Below, one piece after another: positions 1 to 10,325 of a stretch of DNA of 64,000 bases. Position numbers and translations under genes: made by a program. Each line of letters opens with the position of its first letter. Within the stretch, counting starts at the first letter, position 1. Origin of the DNA: Steromphala cineraria (taxonomy: Eukaryota > Mollusca > Gastropoda > Trochida > Trochidae); NCBI GenBank assembly GCA_916613615.1, contig OU744732.1:26608673-26672672 (forward strand), read 5' to 3'. Under the pieces are notes generated by a model that saw only the letters and a list, made by a program, of their open reading frames with translations, was not told where the DNA came from and ran no database searches.

Positions 1-86
1 GGAAGTTGCACCTCTGCAACGTCCAATTCCTCACTGTACAGTGAAAACAAAACAACCCCGACTCCACGTTCACGGTAAGTTCTAGT
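1..86 (+). repeat. Left 86-bp terminal inverted repeat
   Basis: Pairs base for base with 1523-1608 except for one mismatch (position 77 against 1532). Pairing stops abruptly after position 86. A GTAAGT word sits at 75-80, but the mirrored arm has GTTAGT, so a splice role is not supported. Confidence 0.85.
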
Positions 87-390
87 AATATTCACCTTCT
101 GAGAGTTGAAACGTGTAAAATATAAAACGTTTAAGTATTTCTCTACATATTTATAAAGGCATTATTACGATAATGTTTCAATTCTTGTCATACTTGCCCA
201 TTTCAAGTGACTGCCCGTTCGAAGCTAATGTAGCGATCGCGAAATTGACTGTTTAACTCATGTTGCGGACTATGTATAGGTCATTTGATGATTGTTGTAA
301 CTTATACAGTAAAATAATGCGTATTCAAAGGCCCATGTGGTGTTTCAATGCTTATTTCATTACATTTAAAGAGAAACAAGACAAAATATA

Positions 391-470
391 GACTGTACGC
401 GCTGATGGACGTTGCACCGGCACTGTACGGGGAGTTACATATAATAACAGTTATACTGTACGGGGAGTTG
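391..470 (+). repeat. Left subterminal CTGTAC / GGACGTTGC module
   Basis: CTGTAC occurs at 393, 423 and 456, with GGACGTTGC between the first two. The word ACTGTACGGGGAGTT occurs twice. The same module is found inverted at 1165-1216 and, in variant form, inside both terminal repeats. The spacing and inversion look like protein-binding sites of a transposon end. Confidence 0.6.
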
Positions 471-1035
471 GTACGTTATGATACATGTCCCCAATACATT
501 AAGGCGCTTGCAAAATTCTGCACTAAAATGAAGCATAAAACTGATTGTGAACCGCACAGGTTCTGATTGTTCATTGTGAACATTTTTCGAGGGTTATTTT
601 ACTTTGAGAATTTTAGTTTGAAAACTTTTACAGATAGAAATTTTATCGTTGATGTTTTGTGAAGCAGATGTAATGAGTAGACAGAAAAAAAATTCAGCAA
701 GTCAGGATAATTTTTTTCTGTCCATGACCTGTCCTTGAATATTGCGATTTTTGGAACATTTCAAAATTCCACAGTTTCTTTATTAAGTAAGATATCTTTA
801 AATTGATTGCATTTTTACATGCGCTATTCCAAGCACAACCTTTGCTATGTTGCACTTTATCATGAAAATGTTGATAATTAAGGAGCTAGAGGGATCAACA
901 TGAAGTAGGGGTCTAAAACTAATCAAATTTCAGTGTTTTCAACAAAGTTCCAAAGTTCATTACTCCATTACTATTTAAGTTATCAAAACAAAACATACAT
1001 CACCCGAAACTATTATGCATGTAAGTTCTGAACAG

Positions 1036-1100
1036 TGATTGATTGATTGCGTTGGTGTTTAGTGCCGCTTGAGCAATATTACAGCCATTAGTGGCGTGTG
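1036..1100 (+). repeat. Short SINE-related fragment (GTGTTTAGTGCCGC core)
   Basis: The stretch TTGGTGTTTAGTGCCGC followed by ACAGCCATTAGTGGCG is a variant of a word family very common in molluscan genomes (established general knowledge). It matches the central part of the SINEs at 10,786 and 26,902 only loosely. It lies inside the 1-1608 element. Confidence 0.5.
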
Positions 1101-1164
1101 GATTTAAATGCAATCCTTATTTTATAAACATATGACAGTTCTCGGTTACTCTGTAAATGCGCAA

Positions 1165-1216
1165 CTTCCCGTACAGTCAGCATCCGTGACAGTAGCAACG
1201 TCCCTTCAGCGTACAG
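1165..1216 (-). repeat. Right subterminal inverted CTGTAC / GGACGTTGC module
   Basis: Read on the minus strand it gives CTGTACG, GGGACGTTGC, CTGTACGGGAAGTT in the same order as 391-437, with an insertion of about 15 bases. Confidence 0.6.
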
Positions 1217-1522
1217 TTTAATTTTATTCGAAATATTTGGCCGAAACAGTCAGAAATACTTGATTGGGCATTTATATAACGATATCAACATTCTATCAAC
1301 ATATGAAAGGTTAATTTGAATGACTCCGTTCATCTAAATTGCTGTGATTGGCAAATTTAGACATATTTTCGTTAGGCTTTCGAACGCGATCTCAAGGACA
1401 GCTGAAAATCATCATTATGCAGAGACCGAAGTTATGTTACATTATAAATGCAGTAGTTTACAAAGCAGTAAAGCTTCATCGGTCCACCAAGACAGTTTAA
1501 ATCTGTTATAAACAACGGATTA

Positions 1523-1608
1523 ACTAGAACTAACCGTGAACGTGGAGTCGGGGTTGTTTTGTTTTCACTGTACAGTGAGGAATTGGACGTTGCAGAGGTG
1601 CAACTTCC
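1523..1608 (-). repeat. Right 86-bp terminal inverted repeat
   Basis: Mirror of 1-86. The following sequence (1609 onward) contains another CTGTAC at 1617, so a further module may lie just outside the element. Confidence 0.85.
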
Positions 1609-2703
1609 GCTTTACCTGTACAGTCGAGTACCCCCTGTGATTACATGTACACACGTAAGTAACGTACAAGTGATGGCATACTATTCTCGTACGACACACG
1701 TGGGTCGTATTGCGTTGACCTGTGTCGTATCAACATGACCTCGCATTCCACAGATTTGATTGGTTAACCAATGACTTCTCATTTAGGGTCAACTAAAACG
1801 GAACTTTTTTCGAATTAATAACAAACGGCCTTATATACTTAAAAAGAGTTGATACATAGACAGATATTTAAAAAACATACGATTTGATCAGTGTGCAAAT
1901 GCATTACGGTTATAATATTTTTACTTACATTACAACGTCAGCAATAAGTTAAACACCCGGACATCGCAATCATGCACGGTTTGCCAGTGATAACATGTGG
2001 GTAGATCAAGCAAAATTCTAGAAAATGTGACAAGCACTGAGAATAAACAACTTTAAAATGCAGTCACGGAGTCAGGAACACATCACAGGGAAATGGGGAA
2101 TCCCCAAACACGCTTTAGCAACACATGGCGGTGACCTTGCCCTTCCCGTTACCATGTCGGGTCCCCGTCACTTTCCGAGCACGTCATTGTTTTTATTATC
2201 ATCCATATCGATTCTATCGTTTCATTTGAAGTACCTAGTACTGTATTTGAAATGTTGTTTGTTTCAAATTGAAGATCTTCCATCACATTACCCATTGGTA
2301 AGTAATCCGTTTTCAACAGAGCCAATGTATCCGCTAGCCCAGCCACACCGACACACGTCAGCCTTGACGCTTGAACATAGCGAGCCGACCGAGAGGAGAG
2401 CATTGACAGATTCGACTCTGAATGTTTACATTCTGCACTTTCTGTATCAATAATTAATTAATCATCGTAAATCAAAACTCACAATCAATGAATTGGACCT
2501 TTTTGACATTCTAATTTTTGTTGATTTAATCGAAACTCGAAACTATTTTCTTTCTCCGCAGGTTTAAATGAGCGTCTGCGCAAATAGACTGGTTGCATTA
2601 TTACGCATTCGGTTATTGAAACCGGTTTCGGATTTTCGGAATGGTTTCCTTGATGCCATACACCAAAATTTGGATTATAAACAAATGTGTCTATTCTTAA
2701 CGT
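1609..2703. other. Intergenic or intronic stretch, no supported gene
   Basis: Short frames exist on both strands at about 2058-2453, but they overlap each other, show no domain and have no splice context. ATTGGTTAACCAAT at about 1758 is a perfect 14-bp palindrome. Confidence 0.6.
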
Positions 2704-2862
2704 GTGTAATAAATAAAATACAACACTCAGTCTCATTAGATACGAATTATACGAAACTTGTGACCTTCCTACCGTATATGACCTCAGATACCGCTGGAAG
2801 GACACTCGTTTCGTATAATTCGTATCTAATGAGACCTCGTGTAGTATTCTCTATTTATCATA
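2704..2862. repeat. Long imperfect palindrome (foldback)
   Basis: A 27-base arm at 2731-2757 is perfectly mirrored at 2808-2834. Weaker pairing continues inward (GTGACCTTCC with GGAAGGACAC) and outward to about 2704 and 2862. Frames translated through it are artefacts of the palindrome. Confidence 0.85.
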
Positions 2863-2891
2863 CAATGGATAGTGTTCTCGGCATAATAAAG

Positions 2892-2918
2892 CCAACGGAT
2901 ATTTTCAGTATCCGTTGG
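2892..2918. repeat. Perfect 10-bp stem hairpin
   Basis: CCAACGGATA and TATCCGTTGG are separated by a 7-base loop. It lies 30 bases beyond the larger palindrome and may be part of the same foldback element. Confidence 0.7.
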
Positions 2919-3693
2919 GCGTGGCAAAGGGTCATATACCGATGCAAATTTCAAAGGTCAAGGTCGGAACTTCTTTCGAAAATTCCGATGATGTCACAAG
3001 CGTTAACATTTTGAACGCCTTTAGTAACGGAGAGACAGTACAATATGACTGATATATTGTATAGACATTGATCTAAGAAATAACAACAACACTGCATGGA
3101 TATTTAGCCATTTGCATGACTTAGTAGTGCCAAAACACTGTCATCACGGGTTGAATGAATCCGACCGAACAATTGTACTCACAGGTACCAAAGGCAGTTC
3201 AAGTCTCATGTTCAAACACTTTATTTACCAATCTTCGGTGTTCTTTACTTTAATGTTGTTTAGTTTGGATTGGGAAATCCACATACTATCATCTAGTTTA
3301 GCTCTCCAGCCATCAATGTTTGTTCAAGCGCTGTTTCAACGCAAGCTGCCATTGTCACGTAGGCGAAGGGAAGCAACTCTTCCCCCTTGGCGAGACTGAC
3401 TCGTCCTCTCGATGACGTCGGATTAAAGAACGTCAGTCGATTTTAAATGTTTCGAATTTTTAAAATTATCGTATTTTATAATTTTTTTAAATTTCAAAAC
3501 TTTTGAGTCGCGACAAAATAGCTCAAACGGCAATAAAAGGCATGAGGAGGAAGTATATTTTGTCAATTCACCGTCAGAGCCATTGCTCTATTCATTTCAA
3601 TGCGCGAATCTTAAAAAAACGTCAACTATTAAAATAGCTATTATCGGGCATTTTTTCGAATTAAATTTTAAAATGACATTGTATGATAAAGAA

Positions 3694-3837
3694 GTTATCA
3701 TGCTCTTGTGTTTTGGGATCGTAAATATCCTGCATTAAGAATAAACACTATGTATTTAGCTCGCTAAGGCTCGAAAAATACAATGTTTATTCCTAATGCA
3801 GGATATTTACAATCCCAAAACACACTCGCATGATAAC
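3694..3837. repeat. 144-bp palindrome with GC-rich loop
   Basis: GTTATCATGC at the left is mirrored by GCATGATAAC at the right, and pairing continues with few mismatches to a loop near 3765 containing GCTCGCTAAGGCTCG. Similar CTCGC/GAGCGAG words sit in the loop of the 41.2-kb foldback, suggesting one family. Confidence 0.85.
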
Positions 3838-4377
3838 CTCTGTTTATGCACAAGAGATTGAAAATATATCAGTATTTAAACATACATAAATAACATCGCT
3901 CCTTTAACGTAACAACCCCCTCCCTTCTACAATAGACTCGTGGACATTCCAGTCTAGACGGAAGTGACTCTGACTGGCCAAATTGACATCGTAGAGTTCA
4001 AATCTTTGTCATTTTAAAACATTTATGATATAATCAAATCTAAATTATGTCGAATCACGTCTGCGGTAGCCGTCTTGCTATCATACTGATCATGTGTTCA
4101 TGTCTGATAGGTGTAGGTGTATGGTCGAGGTTTTCGGCACGTTTTTTTTAATCATAACACTTTGCATTGCCTTATTATTCGAAAGATTTACCTATTTAAT
4201 TTATCAGTTTCATGCTATATTATCAATTCAAATTAATAGTATTTAATTCACATCTCAATTTTAACGGATTTTAATGTTATAAAGAGGACACTGAATGGTG
4301 AAGTATCTGTCACAAATGTGGGCAGGATATAATGTGTCTAAAATGTCACCATCAATCAATGCTAGACGGTTTGTTCT
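3838..4377. other. No supported gene
   Basis: AT-rich. From about 4290 it becomes similar to the flanks of the exon-like segments at 16.8 kb (direct) and 31.1 kb (inverted). Confidence 0.5.
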
Positions 4378-4578
4378 TTACTTTCCCGCCTTGCAGAACA
4401 GAGACAATTCATCAATCTGTTCTGAAGAGACTACAGGGATATCTTCATTGCCCATTGCACGAGTATAGCCTTCATTGTGATGATTGATGTAACCATTTAC
4501 TTCACATTTTAGTGTTTCTTTAGCAACGTCTATACCCGGCCAAAAGAGTGGCCAAAAATGCTCGGGATATATTTCCTT
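4378..4578. other. Conserved exon-like segment, copy T1 (strand unresolved)
   Basis: One of five related segments (T1-T5). On the minus strand 66 codons are open down to a TAA at 4378-4380. The last part reads NEDIPVVSSEQIDELSLF and ends KAGK; the upstream part contains HFWPLFWPG. On the plus strand the same segment looks like a short exon: a pyrimidine-rich tract (CTTTACTTTCCCGCC), then an AG, about 20 open codons including TTGISSL, then a GTATAG donor. T3 and T4 keep the same plus-type splice signals. Both readings cannot be right. No family recognised. Confidence 0.4.
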
Positions 4579-6282
4579 TTAAATTGATTTTCATTGAATA
4601 ATATAATGGATGTTTACAGGAGATACAGTCATGCTCATACAAGATCATTTACCTAAATACAGAACATAGAAGATAATAATTAGAGAAAGGCACACTTAAC
4701 ATCTGTCATGATGCACTTGCAAAATATGAGTAAGCCTTGGTATTAGAATACAGGACTACAGGTTATCATAGTTAAGTTTATATGCGATAATTTAAAAACG
4801 GGTTTTTTGTCTGTTTAATTTATGGAATTGGTAAAAAAATATTCGGAACTACTACTTTACTACTGTAATGTGTTATCAAAATTGTATCCTGTTCTAAATG
4901 TATAAATACTTTTCAAGTGCTGTATTAGAAGGCGTCATTTATTCATATGGAGGATTGAGGGTACTTGTTTCTATTGGATCAATTAAAAATTTCATGTATG
5001 ACCATTGTTGCTAGCGGCTATTGGTTTTTGTTCTCATATTGAGTCGTATTTATTCGGTTGGCACAGCAACCAAACACAATTTAACGTTACTAATTTGAAA
5101 CATGATTCATTTGTTTCAAACCAATTGTTTATTGACGATCATTTAGTGGAATTGGCCTACTTAATAGGAGACGTGCAATTATCATCATAAAGATAATTTT
5201 ATTTGAGTTTATTCTTAAGTTTTTTCTGTTACTTTATCGAAGACAATTTAAGTTGATCTTATTTGTCTACAAGTAATCCAACAGGCAATAATTTGATATA
5301 TACGGAGCGAACAATACTCTTTATCTCTTCTGATTTGTGTCTGGTAAATGCCAAACATTAATCTGAATCTTTTTGCAATGATTGAGCAATGTTGAAAACA
5401 TTTAAATTGTCATTGCAATGCTTGGTGTGCTTGAATATAGGAAAATATTTTCAGCTATGTAAATAGCTTAGTGTTATTTGTATTTGGGAAATATGTTTTA
5501 CAAATTGATATGGATTGATAGTTTCGGGTTATCATTTCAATAATTCAATAAACAACTTTTATATGTTGTATACCTTTAAGTAAAGACAAAGAGCAAGAAA
5601 AAGAATTGATCTATCATCGGGGTTCAGCAAGGTACACATTGGACATTTACATGTATGCTCGAAGGATGTGGACCACACAGAAATATTCACTCTGTACATC
5701 AGTGGCTTACAAAAAGCTTCATTTAAGTCAGTCTCTTTTACATGCACAAAATATGTCAAAACATGCCCTTTGCTATGCACTTAACTATTCGTCTAGATAT
5801 ATCAGTATCAGCCTTTCTAATTTGTTCATACATTGTTTTATAACCCAAATAAAACTGAATTGTCACGTAAGACACCAATAAGAATTCATCTTAGATCATT
5901 TTTATATGAAGGTAAAGTGTTGCGTTCATTTTGTCTTAATTCTTTAAGATCATCAAATTTAGGTATTTGTTTAGTGCTTATTACTAAATGAATTTTAATG
6001 AAACAAATGTATTAACCATTTAGTTGATAAAAATTGTATGTACCACAACAATAAAAATTCTCCGTATCCTAAAGCCCTTTGAAATTTGACTAGTTGACAC
6101 TATGATAACATAATTCAAGTATCTAAAACGACAGTTAAGTACTCAATAAAGGGAAAAGTGGAACTGAAATTGAACGTGAAATTCATTGACAGGTCTTGTA
6201 AAAAAACATCCTGGCAACTGACATGGTACCTACTTTCACGATTACTCTGGCAATAAATTCAGATATGCTACAATAGACTTTA
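4579..6282. other. AT-rich stretch without a supported gene
   Basis: Two short plus frames (5005-5190, 61 codons; 5606-5881, 91 codons) have no recognisable domain or convincing splice sites. The second is shadowed by a minus frame. Confidence 0.5.
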
Positions 6283-6642
6283 AAGGGGCAGTAGCACGTT
6301 TTTTTGATAATTTTATATTATAAAATTTTCACTGATAATTGTATGTTAATACTTAATGTATTATGTTGATAGTGTCATAAATCTCATTACACAAGCCAAT
6401 CAGCCATAGTCAGAGGACAAAGTATGAAGATTCACATAAAATCCATTGGCGGCCATTTTTGTGTGAACACCTTTAATTCATTTTGTGTAAGAAAAAGGAA
6501 TCGCATGGCTAACCATTACATTATGTATTTAAATTATTACTGCTCCATTTAGTTTAAATACATTGTCTTTCAATTGGAACCATTTATTTCCATTTTCCTG
6601 ACATCACCTTATATTCCCCATAAAAACGTGCTACTGCCCCTT
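6283..6642. mobile_element. MITE, family M, copy 1 (360 bp)
   Basis: The ends AAGGGGCAGTAGCACG and CGTGCTACTGCCCCTT are inverted repeats, and TA flanks both sides (6281-6282 and 6643-6644). The TA target and lack of coding capacity suggest a non-autonomous Tc1/mariner-type element. The internal core CATTGGCGGCCATTTTTGTG and AGGAATCGCATGGC is shared with copies at 9620, 51,440 and, inverted, 48.4 and 60.8 kb. Confidence 0.85.
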
Positions 6643-6840
6643 TAAGGAGTTATATATATCACAGCCTGAGGGTTTCACATGGTTTAAAATTATATGTTAG
6701 TTATTATTAACGTGATCATTGATAGGATAGATAGATCAAACAGAATTGTATTGAAAGGATGAGGAAATTACGGAAAGAAAGGCATAGAAAATGACATGTT
6801 TTAGAACGGAGGTTGCCTTTTTCCCCGTCCACCTGTCCAG

Positions 6841-6959
6841 CTTGAGTGAAGCATGTAATGGTGCTGGCATATCTCTAAGTGTCATTGAAGCACCCAAACC
6901 ACAACACCACAAAATGGTATTGAGTCAAGTGGTGAAATCTCAATCTGACATGTTGGTAG
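6841..6959 (+). CDS. Candidate exon of a C-type-lectin-like domain (CTLD)
   Basis: A strong splice acceptor, TTTTTCCCCGTCCACCTGTCCAG, ends at 6840. The following frame (phase +1) reads LSEACNGAGISLSVIEA, which fits the CTLD pattern C-x3-G-x2-L-x2-I-E around the first conserved cysteine. It continues open to a TGA at about 7012; a possible donor is at 6954 (TTG/GTAGGC). CTLDs bind carbohydrate or protein ligands outside the cell and are greatly expanded in bivalves (family knowledge). A second CTLD-like exon candidate follows at 7482. EAC has no spacer before the Cys, unlike most family members, so this may be a decayed copy. Confidence 0.35.
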
Positions 6960-7481
6960 GCTGTGGGCAGGATAGTTCCTCAAACTTACGATTTCAAAAC
7001 CTGAAACTAATGTGACGAAATTTCATAAACTTTTTTCTGAAATCTTAATAATAGGGCCTAATGAAAAGACAAACGCCTGTATTCTCAAGTTTCCATGAAC
7101 TATTCTCTCTAATCTCATTCCTTCTTATCGTTCTCTTATGTCAGCTTATATCTCTGTTTTCCACACATTGAAGAATGATTTATCACCCTTCATTATTCAT
7201 TTTCCAATCCCAGTCCTCTACAAGTCTGTAATCTGTGAAGGTTATAACTCCCTGAAAGGTGTTATTTTATCATAATCCAAACTGCCCCTTGTATTCACAC
7301 CTGTTATCACTTGGTTAGTGGAACAATCAACAGATGCATTGTGCCTTTTGAAATTGTTTAACTTCATCCTTATTTCATTATTGGCAACAATTTGTTTCAG
7401 AACGAGAACTTCTGACACAAGGCCTTGCTCATTAAAATTTTGTAGCGCAATTTGCAACTTTCAATTTCTTCCTTTTTTCAG

Positions 7482-7552
7482 TGCAATTAGGGATAATCAA
7501 CCATTATCTTTTGTGGGGTGGATTCATTATTTACCTGAGCTGATTATGTTAA
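7482..7552 (+). CDS. Candidate second CTLD-like exon fragment
   Basis: A very good acceptor (TTTCAATTTCTTCCTTTTTTCAG) ends at 7481. The frame after one base reads AIRDNQPLSFVGWIHYLPE, which resembles the DGxPLSFxxW..xxP stretch of C-type lectins. It is closed by TGA soon after, and no donor is evident, so it may be a broken exon. The same frame is also open upstream (7318-7481) through the acceptor, a caution against over-reading it. Another AG with a pyrimidine tract lies at 7400 (ACAATTTGTTTCAG). Confidence 0.3.
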
Positions 7553-7555
7553 CTT

Positions 7556-8250
7556 GAAATATTAAGAAGGCATTTTCTACTGTTCGATATGTTTCACACT
7601 TTTCCAACTTGGTGATGGATATAGGTGACTCAGTTTTTGGGTCGTTTTGATCATGTGTAACGACACAACACTGATTTTAGTTGATAAATTTATGAAGAAT
7701 AACTTTACAATTTTAAGGTAGTTTTTTGCCGGTATCCTTGTGAAGAGTAACGCTACGCAATTTTAGAATGTCTTTGCTGTAATTCATCTAAAAAATCATC
7801 TATTGCTGATGTATCACCTGATGATACTGAAATGTTCAAGAATGCATGACATTCAAGTAATTCAATATTACCACGAAATTATTCTTCAGCGGTATTCAAA
7901 TGCAAAAGAAGACACATTGCAAACAATTCTGTTGATTTCATGCCTTTTTCAGTTTGACTTTGTTTACTTGTTTCTTTTGCCTGTGCGTAATATTTACGAC
8001 ACAATACTTATTCTGATTAATTCAAAGATAAAGATTTTTTTCCGATTCAGTGTTATACTGAAACTGAAATACGAAAGTAATAAACAAAGACACCCTCAAT
8101 GAAAAATAATTCGCAACAATCTCCAAATCAATTATGATTGAAATTGGATGTTCGCATGAATTGGATTATATAATCCTATTGATTATTGCGATCTACTAAC
8201 AAACTAATCATTTCACTGGTCTTGGTCATTGTATATGAAATCGAAAAAAA
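7556..8250 (+). other. No supported gene; one possible exon
   Basis: A frame of 99 codons at 7803-8102 contains an acceptor-like ATGCCTTTTTCAG at about 7950 followed by hydrophobic residues. I see no domain. Confidence 0.3.
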
Positions 8251-8605
8251 TTCAATTGCATTTCAACTGAAAGAGTACTGCAAAAAATTAATGTATTCCG
8301 AGCTACATCATACTGAGTTCCCCCAAACTTATGTTAAACTATGACTCAATTAAAATATTTCAACATCGCCTTTACTAAACAAAGTACTTATATGCGATTG
8401 TGTAATTGGGAAGAAACGTTGAATTCAATATGAAACTGTCAGTATTAAAGTGCATTTCACTTGAAAGAATACTGAAAAAAATGAATGTATTTCAAGCTAC
8501 ATTAACCGGGTTTGCCCAAACTTATATAAAACTATGACACAATAAAAAGTTTTAAACATCGCCATTTCATTTTCCTTATTCTTTTGTGTGATTATGTAAT
8601 AGGAA
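8251..8605. repeat. Two-copy tandem repeat, period about 193 bp
   Basis: TGCATTTCAACTGAAAGAGTACTG at 8258 recurs as TGCATTTCACTTGAAAGAATACTG at 8451, and the following 130 bases align at the same offset with modest divergence. Confidence 0.75.
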
Positions 8606-8672
8606 ACAAAGCCCCAGAATCTGTCATATATTTATAAAGGGTTTAATGTATTAAAAATGTGAACATTAATCA

Positions 8673-8804
8673 TTACCAGACAAAATCTTCTTTACTTTCA
8701 GATAATCCATCAATCTCTTTGGATGTGTCTACGGGGATATCTTCATTCCGAATTGGACATATATCTGTATCACCTTCATGGAGATGATGGATGTTCAACC
8801 CTAT
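8673..8804. other. Conserved exon-like segment, copy T2 (strand unresolved)
   Basis: Related to T1. Minus strand: open from about 8804 to TAA at 8673-8675, reading EGDTDICPIRNEDIPVDTSK then EIDGLSESK. A deletion of about 16 bases relative to T1/T3 removes the KAGK-stop region and shifts the end. Plus strand: the same deletion leaves an AG right after the pyrimidine tract (CTTCTTTACTTTCAG), so the acceptor survives, and the following frame reads DVSTGISSFRIGH. That survival mildly favours the plus reading. Confidence 0.4.
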
Positions 8805-8805
8805 T

Positions 8806-9350
8806 TACTTTATGCCACACTGTGTTAATCAGCACTGTGTATGTCAAAACTTGAAACTTTCCGTCACAGATTACCTTTCAAATTAGTTTTCAGTGAATAT
8901 AGTTCTAACCTTGACGAAAGGAGGGTGTGTTTATGTTGAAAACTTTATTTATTTGAATAGTATCACACAGTTTTGTACCTGATAGGATAATTCAGTTATC
9001 GAAGAATCACATGGGATTTGCATGTCAAAAATTCACATGATACACGGACAAACACTTAATGATGGGGAGTAGCTGACTTCAGCGATCTAAACTAGAAATA
9101 GTCACCGCGTTCAATACAGGGGAATCAAGAAGGCGGACAGTACAATTCAACAATTGCCTTACCCTTCAATGTCTAGCAGAGCTAAATTTTGTATATGAAA
9201 GATTAGAAAATGCACTAATCTATCTAATATATATATCTTGTACGTCATTATAACATCAAAATATCAATTTGCTCCATGTCAAAGTTCTAGGTAAGTTCTT
9301 TTTTGCAAGAGGTATCAGGGTTGGGGATTAGCAGGACAATGGACCATTAC
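8806..9350. other. No supported gene
   Basis: AT-rich; no repeats recognised. Confidence 0.5.
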
Positions 9351-9536
9351 TTTGTTTTCATAAGCAGTACGGGAAATGGATTGTAGGAGTTTGGGGAGTT
9401 TACCATCGGAGATACAGTTTCGTCAATGTAAGCTACAGAACCATCTGTCCAACGGATATCGGTTCCTGGTAAAAGTTTTTGCAAAAAGTACAGCCAGACG
9501 TAGAATGAATAGGATAAACGTTGCACATGTTTTAAT
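9351..9536 (-). CDS. Candidate CTLD-like exon, minus strand
   Basis: After an AG at 9537-9538 (CTTGAAACAG) there is one base, then 61 open codons, then a GTAATG donor at 9345-9350. The peptide includes FYVWLYF, then LPGTDIRWTDGSVAY, and ends PVLLMKTK. This order matches the CTLD landmarks WIGL, WxWxDGSxxxY and the C-terminal CVxM block. The expected cysteine before LMK is a proline/valine, so the fold would lose a disulphide: a diverged domain or pseudogene. A stretch resembling the CTLD N-terminus lies upstream on the same strand at 10,326-10,403. Confidence 0.4.
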
Positions 9537-9619
9537 CTGTTTCAAGATTCACTGTAGATATAAAGCTAAGATTATGCAATAATGTTTTGCAGGTATTTTA
9601 TGAACTAGTTTCCGCCTTA

Positions 9620-9929
9620 AAAGGGAAGTAGCACGTAAAATTGTTCACTAGTAACTGTATATTAAAGTTAAATGAAGGCTTTTGATAGTATCAAGAATCT
9701 CATAACACAAACATATCATCCATAGTCAGAGGAAAAGTAAACCATTGGCGGCCATTTTTGTGAGAACACCTTTGTAAGAAAGAGGAATCGCATGGCGGAA
9801 CTTTAAATTATGTATTTGCTTTATCACTGTTTCATTTAGTTTAGATACATTGTCTTTCAATTAGAACCATTTATACGTATTTTTCTGACATCACCTTATA
9901 TTAGCCCTAAAAACGTGCATCTGTCACTT
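9620..9929. mobile_element. MITE, family M, copy 2 (310 bp)
   Basis: Flanked by TA (9618-9619, 9930-9931). The ends AAAGGGAAGTAGCACG and CGTGCATCTGTCACTT are decayed versions of those at 6283-6642. It shares CATTGGCGGCCATTTTTGTG and AGGAATCGCATGGC with copy 1 and has internal deletions. Confidence 0.75.
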
Positions 9930-10325
9930 TAGGTTCTAAAGAAGAATTACATGAGTATCTATCAATTCGTTTCGGATACGTCACACTTTGTGACATTAAG
10001 CTTTTTGCAATTATTCAAGTTATTGAAAGTTGTTATGTTTTGGTAGCATATTTGTAGACGTGTAAAAAAATTGCGTTAAAATTTATGTATAAATGTATAC
10101 AAGATGGATTTGGAGATTGTTGATGTTGGAGAATATTACGGTAGTTTTTTGTGGTAAACAGGATGTATGTAAAATGTATGTTTATGTTTATAAGTATGAC
10201 CGTGTACGTTTTAGTCAGTAGGTTATTGGAGGTAGTCTGTTTTGTGTGTGTTCAAAGGGATATCAAGTATAGTATATAGTATGGTATTCTTTTTTATTGC
10301 AATGCCTGTAGCTTGTTATTGTAAA
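9930..10325. other. No supported gene
   Basis: AT-rich; a plus frame at 10,242-10,430 is hydrophobic but has no start or splice support. Confidence 0.4.

Larger units (their letters stand above)
1..1608. mobile_element. DNA-transposon-like element with 86-bp terminal inverted repeats
   Basis: Positions 1-86 and 1523-1608 are reverse complements with one mismatch (85 of 86). The window starts on the first recognised base of the left repeat, so the element may extend further left and no target duplication can be read. The interior has no transposase-like frame, so it is probably non-autonomous. Each terminal repeat contains the 12-bp palindrome CACTGTACAGTG (32-43 and 1566-1577). A second, weaker inverted pair lies inside (about 391-437 and 1165-1216). 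A short SINE fragment is nested at 1036-1100. I do not recognise the superfamily. Confidence 0.75.

Noticed and set aside
348..566. 72-codon frame in the 1-1608 element as a transposon protein
   Set aside because: The repeated VAP..LYGEL words come from the CTGTACGGGGAG DNA repeats, not from a protein domain.
2058..3399. Four frames of 84-148 codons in this region
   Set aside because: They overlap each other on both strands or run through the palindrome, which creates symmetrical open frames; no domain, no splice support.
5005..5190. 61-codon plus frame as a TNF-like exon (HLVELAYLIGD)
   Set aside because: Only a few residues resemble the 29.5-kb exon; no acceptor and no aligned core.
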